Assembly (NCBI GenBank): GCA_015478655.1
Contig: JADMIJ010000026.1
Span: forward strand, 1-46,647
Source: Acidimicrobiales bacterium
GTDB taxonomy: Bacteria; Actinomycetota; Acidimicrobiia; Acidimicrobiales; RAAP-2
Reading direction: 5' to 3'
DNA length: 46,647 nucleotides
A program made the position numbers and the translations under genes. Below, in pieces: positions 15,638 to 23,990 of the stretch; position 1 is the stretch's first letter; the number at the start of each line of letters is the position of its first letter. The notes under the pieces are model-generated. The model ran no database searches. It had not been told where the DNA came from and saw nothing but the letters and a program-made list of their open reading frames with translations.

Positions 15638-16897
15638 ATGACGGATCTGCTGGTCACCGTGGGGGATCTGACGATCACCGACCGGTTCTACGCCACCCGG
15701 TCGATGACCGAGTCGCTCGCCTCCCCCCTGTCCGCCGAAGACCAGACCGTCCAGTCCATGGCGGATGTGAGCCCAACCAAATGGCACCGGGCCCACACGA
15801 CATGGTTCTTCGAGACGTTCCTCCTGACTCCCAACCTCGCCGGCTACCGACCCTTCCACCCCGACTTCGCCTACCTGTTCAACTCCTACTACGAAGGGGT
15901 CGGCGCCCGGTATCCCCGACACGACCGCGGACAACTGTCGCGACCCGGCATCAACGAGATCGCCGAGTACCGAGCCCACGTGGACCACGCCATGGCCACC
16001 CTGCTCGAGGATCCGGCCTGCGGGTCGTGCACGGGACTGGTCGAGCTCGGCATCCAACACGAGCAGCAGCACCAGGAGCTCCTGCTGATGGACATCAAGC
16101 ACGTCCTGTCCCGCAATCCGCTGCTGCCCGCCTACGACGCCGTGCGGCTACCCAAGCCCAGCACCGCGTCCGCACCCACCTGGACCCATCACCCCGAGGG
16201 CACCTACCAGCTCGGCCACTCGGCCCCGGGGTTCTGTTTCGACAACGAGCTTCCCCGCCACCGGGAGTACGTCGACGCGTTCGCCATGGCCGACCAGCCG
16301 GTGACGTGTGGCGAGTGGCTGGCCTTCATGGAGGACGGGGGCTACCACCGTCCCGAGCTGTGGCTGTCCGACGGGTGGGCCACCGTGCAGGCCGAAGGAT
16401 GGGAGCACCCCCTCTACTGGCTGGAGTCAGACGGGTTCTGGCTGGAGTTCACCCTGGGCGGCCCGACCCCGCTCAACCCGGCCCAGCCGGTGTGCCACAT
16501 CAGCTACTACGAGGCCGACGCCTTCGCCCGGTGGGCCGGGGCGCGGCTCCCCACGGAGGTCGAGTGGGAGGTGGCCGCGGCCGGACGGCCCCTGACCGGC
16601 CAGTTCCTGGACCACACCAAGCTCCATCCCACCCCGGTGGCCGGCTCGCCCACCGGGACCACACCGTTCGGCAACATCTGGCAGTGGACATCCTCGGCCT
16701 ACAGCCCCTACCCGGGGTTCGAGTCCGCACCAGGGGCCGTGGGCGAGTACAACGGCAAGTTCATGGTCAACCAGTACGTGCTGCGAGGCGGGTCGTGCGT
16801 GACCCCGCCCGACCACATCCGGGCCACCTACCGGAACTTCTTCCCCCCGTCGGCCCGGTGGGCGTTCTCCGGCCTGCGGACGGCCAGAAACGGCTGA
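15638..16897 (+). CDS. egtB: Hercynine oxygenase / sulfoxide synthase EgtB
   Basis: EgtB is a mononuclear non-heme iron enzyme that joins hercynine to a thiol (gamma-glutamylcysteine or cysteine) using O2, forming the sulfoxide precursor of ergothioneine. The 419-residue product has an N-terminal DinB_2 domain. The iron ligands are in HEQQHQE (HxxxHxE) plus an earlier His in KWHRAHTTWFFE. A C-terminal FGE-sulfatase domain ends LRGGSCVTPPDHIRATYRNFFPP. A GGAGGAG sequence about 10 bases upstream fixes the ATG. egtD follows 43 bases later. No egtA, egtC or egtE is in the window, so the thiol donor is open. Confidence 0.95.
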   Translation: MTDLLVTVGDLTITDRFYATRSMTESLASPLSAEDQTVQSMADVSPTKWHRAHTTWFFETFLLTPNLAGYRPFHPDFAYLFNSYYEGVGARYPRHDRGQLSRPGINEIAEYRAHVDHAMATLLEDPACGSCTGLVELGIQHEQQHQELLLMDIKHVLSRNPLLPAYDAVRLPKPSTASAPTWTHHPEGTYQLGHSAPGFCFDNELPRHREYVDAFAMADQPVTCGEWLAFMEDGGYHRPELWLSDGWATVQAEGWEHPLYWLESDGFWLEFTLGGPTPLNPAQPVCHISYYEADAFARWAGARLPTEVEWEVAAAGRPLTGQFLDHTKLHPTPVAGSPTGTTPFGNIWQWTSSAYSPYPGFESAPGAVGEYNGKFMVNQYVLRGGSCVTPPDHIRATYRNFFPPSARWAFSGLRTARNG

Positions 16898-16940
16898 CCC
16901 GGGCCGGACCCAACCACCTCGCCCAAGGAATCCCCAACCC

Positions 16941-17924
16941 ATGACCGACGTCATCCCCCCCACCATCGACATCCACCTGTCGCCCCGCGATCTGCGCGAC
17001 GCCATGGAGCACGACGTCCGCACCGGCCTCACGGCGGCGCCGAAGATGCTCCCGCCCGTCTACTTCTACGACGAACGCGGCAGCAAGCTGTTCGACGCCA
17101 TCACCAGGCTGCCCGAGTACTACCCGACCCGGTCCGAGCGCTCGATCCTCGACGCCCACGCCCGTGACATCGCCGGGCGCTCCGAAGCGGACACACTGGT
17201 GGAGCTCGGTGCGGGCACCTGCGAGAAGTCACGAGTGCTTCTCGACGCCATGCAGTCGACCGGTCTCCTGCGCCGCTTCGTGCCCCTGGACGTGAGCGAC
17301 ACCACGCTGTGGGAGGCCGCCACCACCCTGGCCGAGGAGTACCCGGGTCTGGAGGTCAGCGCGGTGGTCGGCGACTTCCACCGGCACCTCGACCTCCTGC
17401 CCACGGACGGTCGCCGGCTGTTCGCCTTCCTCGGCGGGACCATCGGCAATCTCGACCCGGGGCAGCGGCGCGAGTTCTTCATAAAACTCGGCAAGGTCAT
17501 GATGATGGGCGATCGACTGCTGCTCGGCACCGACCTGGTGAAGGACCGCACCCGACTGGTGGATGCCTACGACGACGATGCCGGGGTGACGGCCGAGTTC
17601 AATCGCAACGTGCTCCATGTGCTCAACCGCGAGCTCGGGGCCGACTTCGATCCCGCACGGTTCGAGCACGTGGCCCGATGGAACGAGCCCGACCAGCGCA
17701 TCGAGATGTGGCTGCGGTCCGACCAGGACCAGCAGATCCATGTGGCCGACCTCGACCTGGACCTGGCCTTCAGGGCGGGCGAGGAGATGCTCACCGAGAT
17801 CAGCACCAAGTTCTCCCCGGCGGCGCTCGAGGCCGAGCTCAACGAGTGCGGGTTCGTGGTCGAATCCATGTACGCCTCCGATGGCGAGGAGTTCCTGATG
17901 ACGGTGGCCCGACCCTCGTCCTGA
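16941..17924 (+). CDS. egtD: L-histidine N-alpha-methyltransferase EgtD
   Basis: EgtD trimethylates histidine to hercynine with three SAM molecules, the first step to ergothioneine. The 327-residue length is normal. Visible motifs are YFYDERGSKLFDAITRLPEYYPTR, which is diagnostic of the DUF2260/EgtD family, ELGAGTCEKSR for SAM binding, FLGGTIGNLDP, and a C-terminal FEHVARWNEPDQRIEM segment. It lies directly after egtB in the same direction. This order (B then D) without the C gene differs from the mycobacterial A-B-C-D-E cluster. Confidence 0.96.
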   Translation: MTDVIPPTIDIHLSPRDLRDAMEHDVRTGLTAAPKMLPPVYFYDERGSKLFDAITRLPEYYPTRSERSILDAHARDIAGRSEADTLVELGAGTCEKSRVLLDAMQSTGLLRRFVPLDVSDTTLWEAATTLAEEYPGLEVSAVVGDFHRHLDLLPTDGRRLFAFLGGTIGNLDPGQRREFFIKLGKVMMMGDRLLLGTDLVKDRTRLVDAYDDDAGVTAEFNRNVLHVLNRELGADFDPARFEHVARWNEPDQRIEMWLRSDQDQQIHVADLDLDLAFRAGEEMLTEISTKFSPAALEAELNECGFVVESMYASDGEEFLMTVARPSS

Positions 17925-17975
17925 CCTCCCCGGGCCGGGACTGGTCTGACCGACGCGCCGTCCCGACCGCGGCCG

Positions 17976-18001
17976 GGGCCTCATCCTCGGGCCTCATCCT
18001 C
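17976..18001. repeat. Tandem 13-bp duplication at the reductase stop codon
   Basis: GGGCCTCATCCTC occurs twice head to tail (17976-17988 and 17989-18001). The second copy includes the reductase stop codon at 17994-17996. It looks like a recent small slippage duplication. Confidence 0.7.
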
Positions 18002-19365
18002 CGACGAGGTCCTTCACCGCAGCCTCGATGGCCCGATGGAAGGTCGGATAGGCGTAGATCATGTGCCGGAGCCGGGAGGTGGGCACCTCGGCGTGGACGG
18101 CGAGGGTGAGGAGGCCGAGCACCTCGCCGCCCCAGGGGCCCGCCGAGGTCGCCCCCGACCAGCACCCCCCGGTCGGCGTCCGCCACCAGCTTGATGAAGC
18201 CCCGGTTGCCCGCCTTGTGGATCCATCCCCTGGGCGAGGTCGGGATGGCGGCCATCCCCACCCGCACCTCGAGGCCTCGTTGGCGGGCCTCACGTTCACC
18301 GAGCCCCACCGAGCCGATCTCCGGATCGGTGAAGGTGACCCGGGGGACGGCCCGATAGTCGGCCGCCACCACCGGTCTTCCCAAGATGTCGTTGACGACG
18401 ATGTCCGCCTGGTACATCGACATGTGGGTGAACGCCCCCTTGCCGGTCACGTCGCCGATGGCCCACACCCGGTCGACACCCTCCACCCGCATGTGATCGT
18501 CGACGGGCAGGGCCCTGGCGGACTCGTCGAGGCCGATGGCGGCCACATTCAGGGCCGCCAGGTCGGCCCGGCGCCCGGTGGCCACCAACAGCCGGTCGAC
18601 CACCAGCGGCTCCGAGCCGGCGAGCGTGACCGAAAACCGTCGTCCGTCGTGATGCACGGACTCGACGCTCACGTCGGTCCGGACATCGATCCCCTCGGCC
18701 GCGAACACCTCGGCCAACAGCGCTCCTGACTCGGGCTCCTCAGGGCCGATCAGGCAGGGGCCGGCCTCGAGCACCGACACCCTGGACCCGAATCGGTGGA
18801 ACACCTGGGCCAGCTCGACACCGATGGCCCCACCACCCAGCACGCCCAACGACGCCGGGACCTCCTCGGTCTCGATGGCCTCGCGGTTGGTCCAGTAGGG
18901 CGTGTCGGACAACCCCGGCACCGGCGGAGTCCAGGGGCGCGTCCCGATCCCGATCACCACGGCCCGACCCGCCTCGATGACCCGGTCGCCGACCGCCACC
19001 CGGTTGGGCCCCTCCAGCCGGCCCCATCCCCGGATGAACTTGCCTCCCTTGTCCTCGAAGCGCTTGACGGCCACGGCGTCATCCCACGAGTCGGTGGCCT
19101 CCTCCCGGATGCGTTTGGCCACCGGGGCCCAATCGGCTTCCACGGTGGTGCTGCCCGCCATGCCGGGCACCCGTCTGGCCTCAGCCAGCAGGTCGGCGGA
19201 CCTGATCATCATCTTGGAGGGGACACAGCCCCAGTAGGGGCACTCCCCGCCCACCAGTTCGCCGTCCACGCCCACGACGTCGAGACCGGACTCAGCCAGG
19301 CGCTCGGCCGCGTCCTCGCCGCCCGGTCCCATGCCCACCACGACCACATCGGCTCGCTCAGTCAT
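17994..19365 (-). pseudogene. FAD/NAD(P)-dependent disulfide-reductase-family flavoprotein with a one-base frameshift
   Basis: The ATG at 19365 has a strong AAAGGAG. The protein shows the FAD-binding GMGPGG, the redox pair in GGECPYWGCVPSK (CxxxxC), a second dinucleotide site (LGVLGGGAIGVELAQVF), and WAIGDVTGKGAFTHMSMYQ. At about residue 403 the frame breaks. Beyond a run of five C (18152-18156), the family C-terminus VLGLLTLAVHAEVPTSRL... continues in the next frame to 17994. Removing one base gives exactly 456 codons, the family length, so this is either a sequencing error or a recent mutation. The C-terminal AYPTFHR lacks the usual His-Pro-Thr catalytic His. The substrate is unknown. Confidence 0.8.
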
Positions 19366-19431
19366 CCCTCTCCTTTGATCGGACCCGGTGCACCGGGCGG
19401 TGTCGACGTCGGACCGCCTTCAACCGGACCT

Positions 19432-19473
19432 GATCGGATCGGATCGGACGGGTTCTGATCGATCGGCGATCAG
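19432..19473. repeat. GATCG tandem repeats and a 7-5-7 palindrome between divergent genes
   Basis: Three tandem GATCG units (19432-19446) are followed by the perfect inverted repeat CTGATCG-ATCGG-CGATCAG (19455-19473). They lie in the 287-base gap between the divergent reductase and DUF427 genes, about 65-110 bases before the reductase start. The site could be an operator. The remainder of the gap shows no gene. Confidence 0.55.
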
Positions 19474-19652
19474 GTGGCCGATCATGACAGCCGGGCTGGT
19501 GACGGCTCCACCGGTTCTACCGGGGATCGGCCACCGGGGTCCATCGCGGGGCGAACAGGTCGATGACAGGCCGGACCGCCGGTGCGGGCCGACCGGAGGG
19601 CCCGGGCGCTCACGGTGGGAACACGGTGCGCTCCGGCGGGGTTGGACCCTGC

Positions 19653-19946
19653 ATGACAGTCCGAGCGACGTGGAACGGCGTGGTGGTGGCCGAGAGCGAC
19701 CACACGGTGGTGGTCGAGGGCAATCACTACTTCCCGGTGGGGGATGTGCGGGAGCAGTACTTCGACTCTAGCGAGCGCCACACCATCTGCCCGTGGAAGG
19801 GCCAGGCCAGCTATCGCTCCGTGGTGGTGGACGGCCGTCGCAACCAGGATGCGGCCTGGTTCTACCCGACTCCGAAGGAGGCCGCCAAGGAGATCACCGA
19901 CCGGGTGGCCTTCTGGAGAGGTGTCACCGTCGAGCAGGTCCCGTAG
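19653..19946 (+). CDS. DUF427 protein
   Basis: The 97-residue product reads MTVRATWNGVVVAESDHTVVVEGNHYFP, then TICPWKGQASYRSVVVDGR and AAWFYPTPKEAAKEI. This is the full DUF427 (PF04248) pattern, with the conserved CPWKG and AWxYP motifs. Family members are small soluble beta-rich proteins of unknown function. The ATG at 19653 is chosen because the homology begins there; the longer open frame upstream is GC-rich noise. It is transcribed convergently with rlmB. Confidence 0.9.
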   Translation: MTVRATWNGVVVAESDHTVVVEGNHYFPVGDVREQYFDSSERHTICPWKGQASYRSVVVDGRRNQDAAWFYPTPKEAAKEITDRVAFWRGVTVEQVP

Positions 19947-19965
19947 GCACAGGACGGGGCGGACG

Positions 19966-20949
19966 TTACCGGTACCGCTGGCGGGCCACGTCGAAGCAGG
20001 CGATGGCCCCGGCGGTGGAGACGTTGAGCGAGGACAGCGATCCGCGCTGCGGGACGCAGGCCAGGGCGTCGCACCGTTTGCGGGTCAGGGCAGCCAGCCC
20101 GTCGCCCTCCGAACCCAGTACGAGGCCCACCGGCTGGTCACCCAGTTGCAGCCCGTAGAGGGACTGCTGGGCCTCCCCGACCAGGCCCACCGTCCACACT
20201 CCCAGCTCGGTGAGCTTCTTGAGGGCGGCCGGGATGCCGGCCACGATCGCCATCGGCAAGTACTCGATGGCCCCGGCCGCCACCTTGGTGACCGTCGGCG
20301 ACAGGTGGGCCGACCGGTGCCGGGGCAGCACGATGCCGGTGACACCCGCGCACTCGGCGCTTCGCAGCAAGGAGCCGAGATTGTGGGGATCGGTGATTCC
20401 GTCGAGGATGAGCAGGAACGGCAGTCGGCCGCGGGGGGACGACCCGCACAGCGATTCGAGCGGCGTCTCCTGGACGGGTCGGGCCAGGGCCACCACTCCC
20501 TGAGGGGCGTCGGTCCGGGCCACCGCGTCGATGCGGCGGCGGGAGACATACTCGACACGCACTCGCCGTTTGGTCGCCAGCCGCTCGATCTCGTCGAGGA
20601 TGGCGGCGGCGTCCATGCCGTCGGCCATCAGAAGTGACCGGACCGGGCGCCGGTCGGCGGTCAGCAGCTCACGGACGGCCTGGCGCCCCTCGACCTGGTC
20701 GCCCCCGAGACCGGGCGTCCCGGTCCCCCGTCGGGCCCGGGACCCGTCGGGCGATCGGTCCCGTTGGCCCCGGGATCTGTTCGGCGCCGCCGCCCCCCGG
20801 CCGGCACCCCTCCTCGGCGTCGAACCCCTTCCCCTGGTTCCACCCCCGGCTCCGCCCCGCGACGTGGGTGACTGCCCGGCCGCTCCCCGCGGCGCACCGC
20901 GTCCGCCACCGGCACCGGCCCGTCCCCGTCCGGACTTGGCCGGGGTCAC
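19966..20949 (-). CDS. rlmB: 23S rRNA (guanosine-2'-O-)-methyltransferase RlmB (SpoU)
   Basis: The GTG at 20949 overlaps the ispF stop (GTGA, 20946-20949), giving 327 residues. The first 80 are a disordered Arg/Gly/Ser tail. Then come the substrate-binding domain (QVEGRQAVRELL) and the SpoU knot with the three family motifs: ILDGITDPHNLGSLLRSAECAG, GLVLGSEGDGL, and VPQRGSLSSLNVSTAGAI. RlmB 2'-O-methylates G2251 of 23S rRNA. It is the last gene of the carD-ispD-ispF-rlmB operon. The cysS gene usual between ispF and rlmB in mycobacteria is absent. Confidence 0.92.
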   Translation of the reverse strand: MTPAKSGRGRAGAGGGRGAPRGAAGQSPTSRGGAGGGTRGRGSTPRRGAGRGAAAPNRSRGQRDRSPDGSRARRGTGTPGLGGDQVEGRQAVRELLTADRRPVRSLLMADGMDAAAILDEIERLATKRRVRVEYVSRRRIDAVARTDAPQGVVALARPVQETPLESLCGSSPRGRLPFLLILDGITDPHNLGSLLRSAECAGVTGIVLPRHRSAHLSPTVTKVAAGAIEYLPMAIVAGIPAALKKLTELGVWTVGLVGEAQQSLYGLQLGDQPVGLVLGSEGDGLAALTRKRCDALACVPQRGSLSSLNVSTAGAIACFDVARQRYR

Positions 20950-21473
20950 CGATGACCCGCGGCCCGACGGTGCTCGGGACGTGAGGCCATCAGCACCACC
21001 GCGGTGCAGGCGATCCCTTCGGCGCGGCCCAGCGCCCCGAGCCCTTCGGCGCGGGTGGCCTTGACGTTGACCGGGGCACCGAGCACGGCTGCCAGCCGCT
21101 CCGACATCCGATCGACGAAGGGAGCGAGGTGGGGCCGTTCCGCGACCACGGTGCAATCGGCGTTGACCGGGACCCAGCCGCACTGCAGGGCGAACTCGAG
21201 CATCCGGGCCAGGATCTCCAGACTGTCGGCGTCGTGCCAACGGGGATCGGTGTCAGGGGCGTGACGCCCAAGGTCGCCGAGACCCGCTCCACCGAGCACG
21301 GCATCGGCGATGGCATGGGCCACGACATCGGCGTCGCTGTGGCCCTCGAGGCCCCGGGCCCCGTCTCCGGCGATGGTGATCCCACCCAGGATCAGCGGGC
21401 GGCCGGGTCGATCGGAGAACCGGTGGACGTCGAGGCCCTGGCCGATCCGCATGGCCGGTGCACCCTCGCTCAC
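20946..21473 (-). CDS. ispF: 2-C-methyl-D-erythritol 2,4-cyclodiphosphate synthase
   Basis: IspF forms the cyclic diphosphate of the MEP isoprenoid pathway. The 175-residue product has the metal-binding DVHRF (Asp-x-His) near residue 15, LEGHSDADVVAHAIADA with the third ligand His, and DADSLEILARML. VNVKATRAEGLGALGRAEGIACTAVVL is the C-terminal signature. Its GTG overlaps the ispD stop by four bases and its stop overlaps rlmB, so all three are translationally coupled. Confidence 0.95.
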   Translation of the reverse strand: MSEGAPAMRIGQGLDVHRFSDRPGRPLILGGITIAGDGARGLEGHSDADVVAHAIADAVLGGAGLGDLGRHAPDTDPRWHDADSLEILARMLEFALQCGWVPVNADCTVVAERPHLAPFVDRMSERLAAVLGAPVNVKATRAEGLGALGRAEGIACTAVVLMASRPEHRRAAGHR

Positions 21474-22123
21474 CGGGTCGACGCGGCGATCAGGGCTTCG
21501 GCCATCTCGAGGTCGCCGGGCCGGGTGACCTTCAGATTGCAGGGATCCCCTTCCACGGTGCGAACCGTAGCGCCCAGACGCTCCAACAGTCCGGCGTCGT
21601 CGGTCGCCTCCCCGTCCGTGCTGTGGGCCCGCCGCAACGTGGCGGCCACGAACGCCTGGGGGGTCTGCACCGTGACCAGCCCCTCCCGGTCGACCGTGGA
21701 TCGGATGGTCCCGCCCGACACCCGTTTCAAGGTGTCGGCCACGGCGATTACCGGGATGGCACCGTCGATCCCGTCGGCCCGCACCGCGTCGACGACGGCG
21801 GCGAACATCGGGGCGCCGGCCAGGGGACGGGCGGCGTCATGGACCACGATGATCCCGGCCTCCTCGGGGACGGCGGCCAGGCCGGCCCGCACCGAATCCG
21901 CCCGTGTCGACCCCCCGACCACGACCCGGTCCGCCCCCAGCGTCGGGTTCGGAGGATCCGCGACCGTCGTCGCCCCATCGGGCCAGCCGTGGGGGACGAC
22001 CAGGACCACCCCGTCGGCCACCGAACGGGCCGCGGCCACCGACCAGGCCGCCACCGGCCGGCCGGCCAGTTGGAGAAACTGCTTGGGCCCCCCGAAGCGG
22101 CGGCCCGACCCACCCGCCACCAC
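21470..22123 (-). CDS. ispD: 2-C-methyl-D-erythritol 4-phosphate cytidylyltransferase
   Basis: IspD couples MEP to CTP. Visible motifs are VAGGSGRRFGGPKQFLQLAGRP (nucleotide loop with the catalytic Arg/Lys), VHDAARPL and VQTPQAF. The annotated GTG at 22123 begins inside the first beta strand. The frame upstream encodes APVWAIV, which is normally part of IspD, but contains no ATG/GTG/TTG before the carD stop, only a CTG at 22153. The true start may therefore be a rare codon. The length of 217 residues is slightly short. It is coupled to carD (27 bases) and ispF (overlap). Confidence 0.92.
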   Translation of the reverse strand: MVAGGSGRRFGGPKQFLQLAGRPVAAWSVAAARSVADGVVLVVPHGWPDGATTVADPPNPTLGADRVVVGGSTRADSVRAGLAAVPEEAGIIVVHDAARPLAGAPMFAAVVDAVRADGIDGAIPVIAVADTLKRVSGGTIRSTVDREGLVTVQTPQAFVAATLRRAHSTDGEATDDAGLLERLGATVRTVEGDPCNLKVTRPGDLEMAEALIAASTR

Positions 22124-22149
22124 GATGGCCCAGACAGGTGCCGTTCGGC

Positions 22150-22626
22150 TCAGGGCAGCGCCTCGTTGAGGCGCAACTCGGCCGTCTCCTCGTCCACGCC
22201 CAGGGCAAAGGTGAGCTCGGACACCAGAATCTGGCGGGCCCGCTGGAGCATCCGTTTCTCTCCGGCCGACAGACCCTTGTCCTTGTCGCGGATGGAGAGG
22301 TTCCGCACGACCTCGGCAACCTGGTAGATGTCGCCCGAGCGCAACTTCTCGGAGTGGTTCTTGTACCGGCGCGACCAGTTGGTCGGCATCCGGGCTTCCT
22401 TCTTGCGGAGGACGGCGAAGACTTCTTCCACCTCCTCGTCGTTGATCACCTCTCGCAGACCGACACCGTCGGTGTTGTCCGCCGGGACCATCAGGGTCAG
22501 GTCTCCGTAAGCCAGTCGGAGCACCAGGTACTCCTGTTTCTTCCCGAACGCCTCTTTGGTCTCGCGTCGTTCGACCACCGCCGCACCGTGGTGCGGATAG
22601 ACGACCTTGTCACCGATGTCGAACAC
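22150..22626 (-). CDS. carD: CarD-type RNA polymerase-binding regulator
   Basis: The 158-residue product begins MFDIGDKVVYPHHGAAVVERRE, the CarD/TRCF RNA polymerase-interaction domain. The helical DNA-binding domain carries PTNWSRRYKNHSEKLRSGDIYQVAEVVRNL, including the conserved Trp that wedges the -10 upstream edge. CarD stabilises open complexes at rRNA and many other promoters in actinobacteria. The GTG at 22626 has AGGAGG just upstream, so the longer frame is rejected. TACCAT at 22701-22696 is a likely -10 box, giving a leader of about 60 bases. It is the first gene of the operon with ispD, ispF and rlmB. Confidence 0.95.
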   Translation of the reverse strand: MFDIGDKVVYPHHGAAVVERRETKEAFGKKQEYLVLRLAYGDLTLMVPADNTDGVGLREVINDEEVEEVFAVLRKKEARMPTNWSRRYKNHSEKLRSGDIYQVAEVVRNLSIRDKDKGLSAGEKRMLQRARQILVSELTFALGVDEETAELRLNEALP

Positions 22627-22797
22627 CGTTCCTCCTGGCGTTGCGTGCTGATCCCGGGCTGGTGAGCTCGTCGGGACCGCGTAGGGAAGCACGCAATGGT
22701 ACACGGTGGCCGCGCCCTCCCGACCGCAGGCCCGCGGCCCGGGTCGCCCCACCGGGTGCCCGAGGCGACAGCAGGTGCCTGCGGCCACGGCGCCGGG

Positions 22798-23889
22798 TTA
22801 CTGGTAGCGCTCGATGATGCTCGCCTCGGCCAGGCGGGCCAGTCCGTCCTTCACGGAGTGGGCCCGAGCCTGTCCGACCCCCTCGACCTGCTCCAACTCG
22901 CTCAGCGATGCCCGCATGATCTGCTGGAGATTGATGAACCTGTCCACGATCCGCTCGATGATGGCATCCGAGAACCGAGGGAGCCTGTACAGCAGCCGAT
23001 ATCCCCTCGGCTCCACTCCGGACTCGGCGTGGTCGAACGTTCCGATGAGCCCAAGTACCTCCGCCACCCGTTCCGCGTCGCGCAGCTCGTCCGAGGTCAG
23101 GTGGGCCAGCTGGTCCACGACCTGGTTCGCCAGGGACAGGCGCTGGGCGCTCTTGGTCGGGGCCCGCCCGCAGTAGTCGCGAACCACCAGGTGCAGGGCG
23201 CGGGCCACCCCGTCCACCAGCTCCGCCGACTGCAGGCCGACCAGTCGTCCGTCCTCACCCAGTTCGACCAGGTAGCCTTCCACCTCCTCGCCGATGCGCA
23301 GGACCATTTCGGCGGCCTGCACCACACCGACCACGTCGCCCACCGACACGGTGTCCTCGACCTCCAGGATGGAGAGGCCGCTCAGGGCCACGTCGAACCG
23401 GGTGCGGAACCGCTGCATGGTGGCCAGCGCCTGATCGGTGCGATCGTGCAGCCATCCGATGGGCTGTACCGTGTGCTTCAGATCGTTGCGGTAGACGGCG
23501 ATCACCGACATGGCCGCCGATACCGACAGGACGGGCACGTCGATCATCCTGGCCACCCGCTCGGCCGTCCGGTGCCGGGTGCCCGTCTCCGAGGTGGGGA
23601 TGGTGGCCTTGGGCATGAGGTGCACGTTGGCCCGGGCGATGCGCGAGGCATCGGCGGCCAGGATGATGGCCCCGTCCATCTTGGCCAACTCGGAGAGCCG
23701 TTGGGGACTGAATTCGGCGTCGAGGAGGAATCCGCCCGAGCAGATGGACAGGACCCCGGGACCGTCTCCCACCACCACCAGGGCGCCGCGATTGGCCCGG
23801 AGGATCCGGTCGAGGCCGTCGCGCAGGGGCCGGCCGGGCGCCGCCATGGCCAGCGCGTCACTGAGCGGCGAGCTCGGCCGGGCGATCAC
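22798..23889 (-). CDS. disA: Diadenylate cyclase DisA (DNA integrity scanning)
   Basis: DisA makes c-di-AMP from ATP and senses branched DNA. The 363-residue product has the DAC domain with MDGAIILAADASRI (DGA motif) and GTRHRTAERVARMIDVPV (RHR motif), a helical linker, and a C-terminal helix-hairpin-helix domain (LEQVEGVGQARAHSVKDGL). The GTG at 23889 has no Shine-Dalgarno sequence. TACCAT lies at 23902-23897, seven bases upstream, so the transcript is likely leaderless. It is separated from radA by 101 bases holding a hairpin. Confidence 0.96.
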   Translation of the reverse strand: MIARPSSPLSDALAMAAPGRPLRDGLDRILRANRGALVVVGDGPGVLSICSGGFLLDAEFSPQRLSELAKMDGAIILAADASRIARANVHLMPKATIPTSETGTRHRTAERVARMIDVPVLSVSAAMSVIAVYRNDLKHTVQPIGWLHDRTDQALATMQRFRTRFDVALSGLSILEVEDTVSVGDVVGVVQAAEMVLRIGEEVEGYLVELGEDGRLVGLQSAELVDGVARALHLVVRDYCGRAPTKSAQRLSLANQVVDQLAHLTSDELRDAERVAEVLGLIGTFDHAESGVEPRGYRLLYRLPRFSDAIIERIVDRFINLQQIMRASLSELEQVEGVGQARAHSVKDGLARLAEASIIERYQ

Positions 23890-23936
23890 AGGGGGAATGG
23901 TACCTGTCGGCGCGTCACCAGGGCCCGGGCCGGTCG

Positions 23937-23951
23937 GTCCCCCGAGGGGAC
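23937..23951 (-). terminator. Hairpin between radA and disA
   Basis: GTCCCC (23937-23942) and GGGGAC (23946-23951) form a perfect 6-bp stem with a 3-base loop, 39 bases after the radA stop and before the disA promoter. No U-tract follows. It may end radA transcription. Confidence 0.5.
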
Positions 23952-23990
23952 GGCGGCGGCGTCAGGATCGACGATCGCCGCGGCCCGACC

